In this document: positions 24,494 through 37,083 of the stretch, one piece after another
Layout: every line of letters starts with the position of its first letter
Position numbering within the stretch: the first letter of the stretch is position 1
NCBI RefSeq assembly: GCF_910592395.1
Contig: NC_088309.1
Coordinates: forward strand, 24,616,599 to 24,680,598
Reading direction: 5' to 3'
DNA: 64,000 nucleotides
Origin: Lineus longissimus
Lineage: Eukaryota; Nemertea; Pilidiophora; Heteronemertea; Lineidae
The notes under the pieces: model-generated
Databases searched by the model: none
Seen by the model: the letters and a program-made list of their open reading frames with translations, nothing else
Told to the model about the DNA's origin: nothing
Program-made: the position numbers and the translations under genes

Positions 24494-27400
24494 GTATGTA
24501 TAGATAGCATGGACTCGTCGCTCGATCTTCCGAATAAAACAAATGGAAATGCCATTATACTGATAGAACTGTCTGGGACAAGCAATTCCCGAAGAGATGG
24601 GCCACTCTAGACTAACTTGAGTATAGCGCAATCCATTCTAACATTTGCAAAATGACCCGTGGGAGCGGAGGAAATGAGGATTGTATGTTAATGAAAACAC
24701 TTCGATTCCTTGTATTGTTCTTAAATAGCAGTGTCAAAGATTTATCACGATTTTGCTGTAATTGAGATACATGTGAATACCGGTTAAATAATGCGTTGGG
24801 CAGCAAGACGTTTGGTTTGATGATTTCAGATATTCATTCCTCTTTCTGGTAAATGCTATTGCTTCAAAATCGTGACAAGTTAATCCATTCGAATCGTGTA
24901 GATCAAAAGCGGCACTAGTATTGAGTGTTACTGTCACAATGTAATACGACTACTCCGTGCTGACCTTTCAACCAAAAAAAAAACAATCCAAGCCAGTATC
25001 AACATTGATACTACCGAATTCGAGAATATACACCAACTTCATTTCTTGAAAATAACAGCCTAAGCTCGACCTTCAGCTGATAAACTGAAGTTGCATGTGT
25101 TTATGTACCCTACATGTCCAAAACACACCCAATCACTTAATGCATCTCAGTTGATTAAATTGATGTTATCCTAATGGCAAAATCATCATCTGGGGCTGTT
25201 AAAATTCTGACACCTCCTTCTTGTACTACGTCCAGAATAACACGTCATTAAACATGTTCAAAGAGGCCATCAACAAGCTTTGTAAATAATTAGTAATTGT
25301 TGAAGAAATGTAACATTTTACAATAACATAGACTGGAGTAGAAACTTAGAGCTACATGCTCTTAACATGAAATCTATTTGAATCTATCTGAGGAAGTTGG
25401 TACATTGATCTTATGAGTACTATGACTAAAGATTTGTAAGTTCTCTCTGCAAAATATAACATCCCTTCAGACATTAAGTATAATACGACAAAAAAATGCC
25501 GTCAAACGATGCTCTTACCTCGGTGGGGTATTAAAAAAGAGCATAGCTTTCCTGTTCTTTTCTCTTTAAGACGTTTGTAAGCCCCTTTGCAATCAGTATC
25601 TTTAAAAATACAGGATTCTCAAGTTAATGTAAGCAACGAAGAGAAAAAAATGTCTTGTTGAATCCGATATAATCAAGGTCGCGTTAGTGTTTAAGGCATG
25701 ATTAAGGGGAAAGTCGTGATCAGATGCGCAGGCAGGATTCAGCTTTTCGACATTGTTTTTACAAAGGGATCATCCTTATCAATGTGTTTCACAATCCTAA
25801 CAAAGTAAGGGAAAAGGGATAAAAAGCATAGTATAGTAAAGGTTCATGTTTATCTGGCGTTTGGTTTCTTTTCGATAATAGCTTGAGGCGCAGTGATCTA
25901 GACACACAATGAAACGTGGAGTATTGCCATTGCCATAGAAACTTGGAAATAATATTCACCTCTCAGGCAGGATAAAGGATATTCAAAACGTCGTTGTTAC
26001 GAATGTTGTCAAAATATGTTTCTCAAGCTAAAAGCACATTCCTTTTTCTAAGAGGGTATCACTGTCGTTGACAATATTCACCAGGATGTATGTAACTTCA
26101 TGTATACGATGTACTTACCATAAATGCATGATTTCTTTAACTCGTGATCTCATATTCCCCTTTTTATTCACCCAGAAGATGTAGTAAGAAGAAAGCAAGC
26201 TGCTACTTTCAACATCCATTATGCGTGGAAAAGCCAAACGTTCGAAAGAGATGTACAAGACATGATTGTCATTCATAGGAAGATAATGATTGTCAATCTC
26301 AGATAATAAGCCATGGACTCTTAGTTGGTCTCAAGTTTACCGATCGGAAGTTGACATTGCGGTGGTGTATCCCGAGTCCCGACTTTAATTGCCCGGAAGT
26401 TAACAGCCGGCCATGCCGTAGGGTGTCTTAGAGCGAGATGGGTTGGAATTTTCTTGACTTTGTGGACGACGTGGTGTGGCAAGGCCGAGACATACGATAT
26501 TCTACTGGAGGTATATCATTTCCTATGACTCGGCGCTTCAACCGGCCGCCGAGAGCAGCTTTTACGAGTAAGCACTCCCCAAGGCCGGCATATTCACTCG
26601 TGGGTTCGTCGTATCGGGCCGCTTTCTCAGTGAAACACCTGCTTTTTGGTCGATGAGAAGAGAATACCTGAATATTGTCAATTCCGATGGTGTTCGTCTC
26701 AATCGACCACGCTAAATCAACGTCATATTGATTAGTGTTCTAACCTACACGCGAGGAATAATCTTGAATATATTCTGCATTAGCAAGGATTACCTCCTTG
26801 TTCATGACATCTCCTTATGGAGAATTAATTGCGATATGTTTGTAAGAAGTATTGGTTAATTGATTGATGACATGTTGATACGACGTTCGGCACTGAGTTG
26901 TCAAGTTCGAGTTCAGGGGTTTTCAATATCGTAGCACTTCGTAAGAGTGGCGAAACCTACGTAATGTCATTACGCTACTGCTCTCAATGTTGCATGCACT
27001 TTTTTCAAATAAGATCTATTCAAACATAGCAGTTGTTCTTCTTCTGTATCTCAGGCGCTTGACCGTTTGCACTTTCACTGATTACATGAGTGCATGATTT
27101 CGAGTGCTGATAAATCCACAATTCTTACGAGAAGGTCTCGATAGCTCGAGTGACCTCATCGCCTTTTCTCTTTGTATTGTTATTTGAAACAGAAATCGAT
27201 AATGTAAGAGAAGACATGTCAAATGATACTCCCTCCGATAATCCGTTCACTTGAACACTATCAGCTGTTTTCACTAGACAAAACAAAAGTTATTTTTAGA
27301 CCATTTCATTTTGTCAGAAAAGAAAAGACAGTTATCACATGCGCTGGTCGGTGTCTCTATTTGTTGCAAGGCTATCATCACCGTGATTAGGGATCCTATG

Positions 27401-28092
27401 GAAGCCCGTGGTAAAATGAACGGGATTGATACACGACCTGTAACATTTACAAAGTCAAGCATTTTCATATAGAAGATTTATGCCACTTTGCATCATCTAT
27501 GACGATGGTGTGTACGTTTGTGTTATTACTTTTGAGATCGACTTTGACACAAAATACAGCAAATACATGTGCATGTACATGTACATGTACTAGGCGTGTT
27601 CTATTGCACAACCTACAGTTCAACAACACGGGTTCAGTGCCCTCATGTATCTCTTTCGCCACGAGATGGGTCGACGTCGTCCTATCTGGAAATGGAATCC
27701 GTTTATTTACTATCAGGGAGCATATTAGCGAACATTATCGTATTAGGGCCACACAGATAAACACCTGATAGGTAAACTAGATGACGAACACATTAGACAG
27801 GTGACCGCATGCTTGTCTTCGTGACGAACGCACTTTAAGGGAGATACAGGTATGTGGTATCGTGACCTTTGTTATTGGGTGATGATATGTTGTGATTCTG
27901 TTTATACTATTACTAGGACGGAGTAGCATAGGGCTTCGGCTTTACCATTTTGGAATTTGCATCCTCTGACACACGGTGTTTTGGAGGACAAGATTTGTGA
28001 CGATCGTGAAATTCTATGTTTTAGGCTTGTTACCATCGTTTACTCGATTAGCAGGGTGCTATGCTGTGTTGTCAATTCATCTTGACCTTCAG
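24494..28092. other. Probable intron or intergenic DNA
   Basis: No further exon is convincing between the two candidate plus-strand exons. A GC-richer island at 26390-26660 carries an ATG-initiated 72-codon frame (26438-26656) of unknown nature. A GTACAT microsatellite lies at 27564-27590. Confidence 0.35.
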
Positions 28093-28314
28093 TGGCCTTG
28101 AAGAAACTACAAAGAAGGAGAGAGCGGTTCAAAAAGGACCCCCATCCCGAGGATCACCAACGTGTTCTAGTAGTGTCGTTGCTTTGGATAATCAGAAGAA
28201 GGAGCCTCCGTATAATATGTCAACTGCTCAGAGATCTCACATGGACACAGGGTCGGATGCCACAGACAATATCAACACTACCCTGAACGGTCGGGTTGAC
28301 CAAAGTGCACTAAG
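28093..28314 (+). CDS. Candidate internal coding exon, unknown polar protein
   Basis: A 222-base block is bounded by a good acceptor (CTTGACCTTCAG) and a donor CTAAG|GTGAAA. It reads in one frame from phase 2 to phase 2: 73 full codons rich in Lys, Glu, Ser, Thr, Asn and Pro, as in a disordered cytoplasmic linker. A second frame stops inside the block, which favours the first. GC content rises within the block. I do not recognise the protein. It could join the 24329-24493 exon in frame; the split codon would be AG+T. Confidence 0.42.
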
Positions 28315-31300
28315 GTGAAATGCACAACACGGCAATACCTTTTCCAGTCTTTAGAAAGAACATCGACAAAACGACCTGCTATTACACCGATTGTCTCAAA
28401 AAGATTGATAACTGTTCACACACTCAGTAATTCTGTTGATAGTTTACAGTAAATGCACTCATCGCCTTATTGTTGCTAATGAGACCTCCTTTGCCTTTTA
28501 GAATAACTTCAAACACACTGCAATATGCAGTTTGAAGACGAGGTACATTGACGAAGTTGGTTGGTCTATGCCACAGGAAGGCGATATTTTGCCCAACACT
28601 TGAGTGATCTGTTGAACCTGATCACAATTACATGAACAGAGCAATATATCAAATAGATACGTCAAAGAGTGTACTAAGACGGCTATCTCGATGACAATTT
28701 TGGAATCTTAGTAATCTTAATTCATTTAATAAACATCATACCTATGGGTTTTTATGCACCGAAATGTGCTTCAAAATTGACATTTTAATCATTTTCGATA
28801 TCCAAACAACCGTCACACGATGCCACAGCATCTTCTCTCGGGTTTCAATCACGAACGCACTCACTTTGATTACTCTGAGTGTATATTAGTATTAGCACTT
28901 TAATCTCTCTCTAATCAATCATTACCTCCATCATGTTGAAAATAAATTCGAACGATACACCAGACACCTCTGCACCCTAAGGAATTAGCTAACATTATCC
29001 AGTAGATACACGGAGTGCTATTAGGCGCCTGTTGAAATACTAGTAATGGTACTTTGCAGTGGATGCGATTGAAATTCGTAAGTCTCACATCGTAAATATG
29101 TTTTTAGTGTCAAAGACTTAAGAAAATTGGCACCATAAGATTTGCCTTCAAGCGACCTTCAAAACACGTTATCGCTGCTTAGCTGTGTCCATGACTAATA
29201 TATTTTCATACCAAAAGCAATGAAATCAATTCCGATGGTGGATAGCTTTCAGTGGAATGATTGCCCATAAAGTTCGATACTTAATGAAGAAATATGATCA
29301 AAAGGGCCGTGGCTGTGTATCACGAGGTTGAAGAAATGCGGCACTGTAGGCTTAAGTTTGGTGGTTACGAAAGTCGACTTCTCCTCTTCCAGTATAGAGA
29401 TTGGAGAATTGAAGGTACGGTCTTCAAGCTGGGCGTCCGGCATTCAAAATTCCCACTCGATTCCAAGTTAGAAACACCTGGAGGGGAATTATGTCTACAG
29501 CTAGCGAATCCCACTGTTTCCAAACTTAACGGATGAACACAATCTCATTGAAATTGCTACATGAAGCTCTAAATACACTGATGACATGATTAAAGCCGTT
29601 CCTAGTCCCTAATAGATTATTATTCGCTCTGATTATAGGCGTTCCGAAGAAATGCATCATTACACCACCGAAACTACTTAGATTCAGCCTAGGTAACTTC
29701 CAATACACTCTTATAACCATAACGGTCGTCAGCAAGCTAAAATATCAGCCATCATTCCAATTTCCTTCGGCCGGTAAAAACCCAAGCTTGATCCGGACCG
29801 ACTATTCATCATTTCTGATATATGCGTTTGATAACCAATGATGAGAAATCACTTTGGCTAAGGTTAAGCACCTGGATAATCGCTAGGTGACAACTTTGCT
29901 ATTGTAAGTGCGAACAGTGGGAACTATGTCTTGTCTTTCTCTACTACTGATGGCTTGTCTTGATATTAATCCTAGTGCAATATCCCAAAGGTATGGTATC
30001 AAATCATCAAACGCCAGCGAAGGCGCCTTATATTTTGCCAATACCCTTTTAGTATTAATATTGGGGGTTTTCTCGGTGATTCGGATTCAATCTCCCTCTC
30101 GGGTTGAGCACAATAGGACAAAGTTGCCTCATACCAAGAAGGCGATGATTTTTGTCATTACGAGATTAATATGATAGCGCCTCTTCGCGGTGGTCTATTT
30201 CACAGAAAAGGCCCACATACAGGTTCCTAATCAAGTAATACAAGTCACTGAATCTGAATTTTGCCTCTCACAACCTGGGATTTCGATTGTCGTAGCTACA
30301 TGTACGAACATTCTTTATCGGGAAAAGCTACTTTTAAAAGTACTAATTCTCATATCATTAGTGGCTAGCTTTCGTTCCATCATTTTTTTAAAATTGTAAA
30401 CATTCTGTTTTGTGTAAACAGGTTCCGACTGCCTGAGGTTGATGATAGAAGACTGGAAACTGGCTAAATAATTAAATCTGAGTGTCTCACATACACAATT
30501 TATTTAAGGACTCGCGGCACATTAAAGCGTACGTCTATATCAATTGATATGTACATGTATATACACGTTAGGAAATTTCATTATTATGTGAAAATGAAAA
30601 TGAGTCAAGGTCGTAGTTTAAACCGCTAGTTTTCGTGGGCTTTTTTTCGCGAATGAACTCGATTCGTGAAAAACAAAATTGTTATAGTGAATAGCTAAGA
30701 GACTGGCGTTGAATGAGTCTTGTTTAAAAGAATCGTCTAAATGGACGTACGACACAGTGACATTCGTTGACAAGGGCCACATCATGATAAAGTGGTTTCT
30801 AACCGTCTTAGATATTTGTATTATCACTACAGCTACGATGATTATAATAGTGATACTGGTAAAAACAAATGTATCTTTATCAACCCATCATGTTCCCAGC
30901 TACTACATAGTCAACAAAAGGATTATGCACATATCATGCTGCAAATATACAAATGTTGAAACCTATTAATGCTATAAATGTTCTTTTGGATCACGTTTGA
31001 TGTTTTAAGCCGATTGTCTAGGCAAGAACCAAACAAGTCTTCTTGAAAGCGAGATGATACATGTATGCCTGACATTTAGATGCCTCATGGATCATGCCGA
31101 CTGCGAATCAATATGGCTTCCGGCTTACCCAAAGTTGAGTTTGGGCCAAGTGAAGCCAAGTGACCAGGGAAATCATTGATCATTCCCAGCAAAGTATCGT
31201 ACGATATATGGCTTGCCAATCGCTGATTCTTTTTGCCAGTCGCAGAAACACCGAGAAGATTTGCTACGTGATGTCTTGAAGTCTGGTCAGCGAGGTAAAT

Positions 31301-32681
31301 AAGCTATCGCTGTATCGTTAATGGAAGATTCGGCCACTGAAAGCGCTTACAAAGCGGATAACTGTCGAGTCAATTGATGGTTCCATGCCGATTCGTGTGT
31401 CATTAGTACGTTGCACATTCGGGTCAAGCTAATGGTTCGGCTTCGAACCATACAAGGAACAAAACGTCGATTGGTTGAACGTGCCTTCCGATCACCATCA
31501 CAATTTCCGTAGTAGTCCTGCGGTAACCTCCGTACAGCTCTAGATGATTTGTAGGTTTTCTTATTGGCCATCCGGTCCTATGCCGGTGCATGCTGATTGG
31601 CTCTAATGGCAAGAACGAGATGAACCTTCTACTAGTCACCGCAAGGTTTTTTACATGAGAGCATGGCTGATAACCAATAAGTAGGAATAAGGTTGGTCAA
31701 AGAGCGCGGAAGTGATGGCCTTTTTAGATCAAGGAGAGTAGCAAAACTGTGTTTTTCTGCTGCTGAACGGAATCGTTCGATGAGACTAATCTTTTATTTT
31801 TGCGCTAACTCTTGGTTTCATGTCCGTGTGGATGATGCCTTTACTATATCCGCACGGATTAAGTGTTACAGGTAACATTATTTGCCCGCTATTTTCCATT
31901 GATGTCGCCTCTGCTGTTCGTTTTTAAGATTAGTAACCCAAGTGACAGTCTCGTGTGTCAGATGACACGCGGGCGTAGTTTTAACGTTCGGTGCTATTAG
32001 GTTTTACTGACGTCAAGAAGGGGAAAGTAGAAAGAACAAAGTAAAATGAAATACATGTCATGTTTAAAAAACATTCGGAACAAGTAGAGTTATTCAGTTT
32101 CGTTGTTATGGAAATGGCGCGTCAGGGGATGCCTTTCCGTGTTTTGTGTGTATCACCCGTTTAAGAGAACGGTGGTCGGGCAAACGCAGCCTTTGGAAGA
32201 GCAATGCTATACATGTTAGCTATTAGCTCAGCAAAACTTGCGTGTACTATCAATGTTCTCTTTTACGTTAATGTACCTGCCTTTTACGATGGGTTCATTT
32301 CAATGTCAGTAGAATACTAGTAGCACTTGCTTTTAAAACATATCTTCCCCGAAAGGTTACCAACCCAAATAAGAGTACATGAACGAAAACACAACAACAA
32401 TAAATCGAGATACATGTAGTTTGGATTTCTCAAAACACAATCTAGCAATGCGTATTAGATGGAACTTTTCCGCTTTTATCTTTTTCGTATTGACAATCGT
32501 ATCCAAAATAAATCATTTGCTATGAAACTCCGCTTGAAATATTAACCAATTCAATGCGATTTGGAGCTGACATTTGTACGGATTAGAAACCAAGTATGCT
32601 GAACTCCCAATTGTCAGTCCATCACTGTTTGATAATAAACAAAATGCATGTAAAATCTAGATTCATCCATTCCGCCATCTG
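28315..32681. other. Non-coding stretch
   Basis: No supported gene. The block 29250-29540 has ATG-initiated open frames on both strands (29294-29536 plus, 29249-29443 minus) and splice-like motifs, but nothing that decides between them. Segment 30625-30680 carries a TTTCGCGAAT-type word shared with other spots in the window. A CRE (TGACGTCA) lies at 32008-32015. Confidence 0.35.
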
Positions 32682-32706
32682 ATTGGCTGCTATGGAAATG
32701 ACGTCA
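32682..32706. promoter_or_regulatory. Inverted CCAAT box next to a full CRE: promoter-like
   Basis: ATTGGC (32682-32687, an inverted CCAAT box bound by NF-Y) is followed 11 bases later by a palindromic CRE TGACGTCA (32699-32706). This spacing is common in TATA-less promoters. An ATG at 32755 follows, and a GCCATATT word (YY1-like) lies between 32766 and 32773. It suggests an unannotated transcription start site on one or both strands. Confidence 0.4.
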
Positions 32707-32754
32707 TCGTGCCATCAGTCGAAAATTTTTCGTTTCCTTGGAGTTAATTGAAGC

Positions 32755-32862
32755 ATGCCACGAGGAAGCCATATTTCGACAAAGCCATTTAGAATACTTG
32801 AATATGGTCTCCTGTCTATCAGAGCGAAGAATTGGCAAATATGGAATCCATACATATTGTAA
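32755..32862 (+). CDS. Small ORF or first-exon candidate, 35 codons
   Basis: This ATG, with A at -3, lies 49 bases after the CRE of the promoter-like cluster and opens a 35-codon frame ending at TAA. It could be a small ORF, an uORF, or a first coding exon if a donor is used before the stop (a GTAAAT lies at the very end). No family is recognised. The call rests only on position and start context. Confidence 0.2.
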   Translation: MPRGSHISTKPFRILEYGLLSIRAKNWQIWNPYIL

Positions 32863-33092
32863 ATGGCCCATTACGATTCGTCCGTCTGATGTTAAAGACC
32901 AAATTGACATCCCGTATTAACCGAAAGAGAATGCGTTCTGGCACCATTGAAGAGAACAGATTCAAGAGATCCTGTAATAAGCATGGCTCATATCCTAGAG
33001 AGATGGTGATATAAAATATGATATAAAATCACAACCAATCATGCCAGCGTCAATTTCAACGTTGATTCTATTCAGCTTCCACATGATCAGTA

Positions 33093-33210
33093 GGGAGGTT
33101 TCGCAACCGCCCGGTTAGGCCCTTCTACGACGTTTATCTATTGTTCAGGTAAACTCACACAATAGATAAACGTCGTCGTAGGGCCTAAACGGGTGGTTGC
33201 GAAACCTCAC
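33093..33210. mobile_element. Fold-back MITE, 118 bp, TA-flanked
   Basis: Two 52-bp arms (33093-33144 and 33159-33210) are near-perfect inverse complements around a 14-bp spacer, so almost the whole element can form one hairpin. The ends begin GGGAGGTTTCGCAACC. A TA dinucleotide flanks each side (33091-33092, 33211-33212), as expected for target duplications of Tc1/mariner-type transposases. It has no coding capacity. A second element with related ends lies at 51926-52053. Confidence 0.85.
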
Positions 33211-33212
33211 TA

Positions 33213-36156
33213 ATATAGATATCAGACGACGTCGACAGTTGGCTGTCAGCTAGGGAATTAAGTTATGAATAGGTCGTGTCATAACCCACGACCACGACCT
33301 GACGTAATTGACGGTGTGTTTACAGTCTAGAAGCGTATGTAACAAGGAGGAAGGGGATAGGCGGATACATTAGCCCAGCTAATTGATAAATGGACTGGAC
33401 AACTCCTGGCAGTGAAGGTGAACACTCTGGGTATCTTCCAATAAAGTGGCAGATCCGTCGTCACGAACTAATTACAAGAAATCACCAGCCTTAGTGCCAG
33501 GTTTCATTTGCAAGAAAATCCATTAGAAAAAAATGCCCGCTGACCAACCCTCAAAAATCGTAAAGCGATTCCAATTAAGAAGATTTAAAAAAACGAATTT
33601 GCATATCTCTAACTTTGAGATTATGTTTGATTAAAAATTAGATTTAACAAGAACCAACCTTTGGAGAAAATCGGCCCAGTAGTTTTGAACAGCTGCTTAA
33701 AAAGACAATGAAAATTACTTCTGCAAGCCTTTAGCTCGTTCGTGTCTCATTTACAAGCTAGGTTTGATGACTAATAATTCGAAATGTTGAAAGGTCAAAT
33801 AAACCTCAGCACGCTTATATGCAAGGGATAATAGGAAGACCATGTTCCCTCGCGATCACATCACATTTGATATACGGCATCCTCTCATTATTAACATGAC
33901 CAAAGAAAGGCCAGCAGGAGACAGTCTCTGTGGTGACCAGTGTGCAGGAAATTATGGTACCAAAAATAGAATCTACTTTCTTTTGAAAACATTTTGGTCT
34001 TTAGTAAATTACCCCTTATAATCATAGTGGTCTCAGGCAATACGTCCTTTGGATCGCATTATTTCAGAGTGTGATTAACCAACAAAGTCGAATCACAAAC
34101 GCAGATACATACCAAGATTCCAAATTATCAAATATTAGCAGGGTATTAGCCAGCCAATCAATACACCTTGTCTGGAATTGACCCTTCTAACACATTATAG
34201 CTACATGCTTGATATCAGGCCAATTGATCACTTCGAACCAGATTTCCCAAAGCTATTAGTCTAAATGAAATAATGTCCTCGATTCATTACTACACTATAT
34301 GATATTTAGTACAGCTGAGAGATTCGCCACACCTAAAAGGCGAACAATAACTTCTCAACTTTACTTGACCTGTCTGCAATACTTGACATCACATAAAGCC
34401 AGCGTCCACAATGCCCCTCTCCAACAAGGCGTGCGAGCCATGTGAGCGTTCAGCTTATACGCTCTTTGTCATTCTCGTCTGATCTGTATTGCATGTGTGT
34501 TAATTGCAACCAACTCCAAAATGTGCCGTTCAGCACGAATCAGGAAATCGTTTCTTCTCCCTCACAATAGAGAACGATTCTCCTTCACACCATCAGCAGA
34601 AACAAGTGCACGGGTAACAGTATTAAGTGACATGCGTAAGCGATCTACTTAACCTTTAGTTACATAAGCGTTGCCCCACCAAGTGCGCTACATGCCACCG
34701 ACGAACCTACAAAGCATACATGTCGATGCCGTAAACATAATATCAAACAAACGCAGATTTTATGTACAATATGTACAATATGCAATATAACAATCGTACC
34801 CGTACACGTCCACCAAGAATATTCTGACATGCAATGTATAGTCTAGTCAATAGCTACTCCAGCTTGGCAAACAATCACCTCGAAATAACTTCAATCCTGA
34901 ATATCAATCAAATGTAATAAGATCACTGTCACGCATGTGGTTTCTATACAATCTCACTTGTTCTTTAACATGATACACCATATCTAAAGAGCATTCCCAC
35001 ATTCTCAATATATCACAATCTATGTTCAATATATCACTAAGATTCAGCAGAACAATCGATTCCAGCATGCCCAAGAAAATTTGATAAAACACCACACAAA
35101 ATTCGGAAATTCATGTACCGGCCTCCGTGTCTACCATGCACTTATACATAGGAGCAACGATACAAACGTGTGTTCACCTTTCTCACTGGCATGGAACTGA
35201 CATTGAATACATGAATTACGTTACAAGCGCACGCCATTACAAAGGGTGGTCACTTATGCAGTTGATTAAGGCATGACTGCGCAATTTTGTGAATGGGTCA
35301 TTTCGATTAGATTACCGAGCTGATTAAGGACATCGTACATGAATATTCGGTCACCTTTTTACATACCAAAGTATACCGCATTTTTAGTGCAAATGGAGAG
35401 CTTATACTTATTTCATTTGTGCCATCGTAGTAAACAAAAAGTGCGAACGAAAAAATAATTTCTTGCTTTTTCAAAGTCTGACAGGAAGATCGCAGAAATG
35501 GGCAGCAAATAGCATTTTGAACTGAATTAAATCTGGGTCTGTTGTGCCTTTGTTGTGTGTCCTAGTAATATGATGCTGCGAGAGATAGCAGCTTATTTAG
35601 GTGTGAGAATATCAGCTACAGCTATCACATTTCACGCTAAAGGGATTAATGGTATACAATATCCACATGAAATCTGAACCGACCATTAAAATAATAAGTA
35701 AGCTAGGAATCTAATAAGCGCACTGACATTCACTTCGGTAGGCGTCAAATGGACGACCACTGCGCATGATACACTGACGCACCAAGAAATATCGGGCACA
35801 TGCCTTACTCGTGATCCCCTCTAGGTTGAAATTAATGGCTGAGGCCACCATTTTCTAGGGATGGAGCGTATTATATAGTCAATCTATGCTTCAAATAGAT
35901 TTCCTGTGCTTGAATGCAATGCATAGTGTGGATACGTTGTTTTGTTTGATTTCAACAAATTTAAACTTGCAACTAACATGAACATGTAGACAATGATGAT
36001 CACCTTTTTCTCCAATTTTCGCTGATCGCGATATACACAGATCATCCACGGGATCACGTCATGACTAATGAGCCATATTTTCTCACAACCGTGACGGAAG
36101 AAAGGAATCGACAACTCCTGGAAATAATTGTAATAAATACTATGAATTACGTGATG
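33213..36156. other. Non-coding stretch
   Basis: I see no gene, RNA gene or clear repeat in this AT-rich stretch. Confidence 0.45.
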
Positions 36157-36212
36157 AGAAGCAAGTTAGATCGATACAAGTGTGAGATACAACAAATAGT
36201 TTTCTTAGCGGC
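36157..36212. repeat. Direct repeat, 56 bp, copy 1
   Basis: This segment, beginning AGAAGCAAGTTAGATCGATA, is identical over 56 bases to 37028-37083. Bases immediately outside both copies differ. The copies are 871 bp apart. Confidence 0.9.
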
Positions 36213-36310
36213 CCGGAAGCAAGCGATCTTAGGAGTTCGAAATATAATTTTCTTGCGGAGTGTTAAGAGGCATCTCAAAATCAATTAGTGAGACAGAAAA
36301 TCTGACAAAC

Positions 36311-36375
36311 GTTATTTTTTCGTGGGGTTTTCAATTTCGCGTTTCGCGAATAACCTCAATTCACGAAAAATTTAC
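36311..36375. repeat. TTCGCGAAT-type dispersed repeat trace
   Basis: A short T-rich segment contains GTGGGGTTTTC, TTTCGCGAATAA and TTCACGAAAAA words. Similar words recur near 30625-30680, 41190-41235 and 46300-46375. In marine invertebrate genomes such TTCGCGAAAATT-like motifs are typical of fragments of an abundant DNA-transposon-type repeat. Family assignment is not possible here. Confidence 0.35.
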
Positions 36376-37027
36376 TAAACATCTTTCAAATGGACGATGT
36401 AATAGATTATTGGTTCTCCTCCAAAATTGAAAAAAGAACCAATTGTGAAAATTGTTATTTTGACGAGGGAATGGTTAAAATAGATATAAGCAATGTTCAG
36501 GTTGCAGTAAAAAGTAGGACAATGGAGTACATTTACGATCGCAGTTGCTGAGAATCGGGTCTGAGTATCGTCAAAAGACACCAAACGAGCCAGCCAGCAC
36601 ATTCTTGAAAACTGTTGTGACTGTTATGATCCTGTTCTTTAAAGACCCCCTTCACCTATTGAATTATTGTGTTTTATCAGGCAGTATCACTGGAGTGTAA
36701 TGGCAAGAAGCTTCCTTCTGGCCATCTTACGAATGGCGATCACATAATGAAGATTACCGGAGCCTGCCACCAAAGTGACTTACGCATCGACCATGTTGAC
36801 ATCTAGCATCAGGTATCTCGTATAAAGATATCTTATGGCTCCACCTTATTGACATGATATTTTTTCATCAGTTTATGTGCTTTTCTGCATGCGAGATAGC
36901 GGAGAGAGAGCAGACTCATAGAAATTAGGACCTCGGTCGGTTGTCGAGACGTTGGGGAGGGGGGGTTAAGGCAGTTTTATCAATTATCATTACCCAAGTC
37001 AATAACAGTTTGGGCGTCAATTCTCTA

Positions 37028-37083
37028 AGAAGCAAGTTAGATCGATACAAGTGTGAGATACAACAAATAGTTTTCTTAGCGGC
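37028..37083. repeat. Direct repeat, 56 bp, copy 2
   Basis: Identical to 36157-36212. The perfect identity contrasts with the diverged state of other repeats in the window, so the copy is very recent, selected, or an assembly artefact. Confidence 0.9.
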
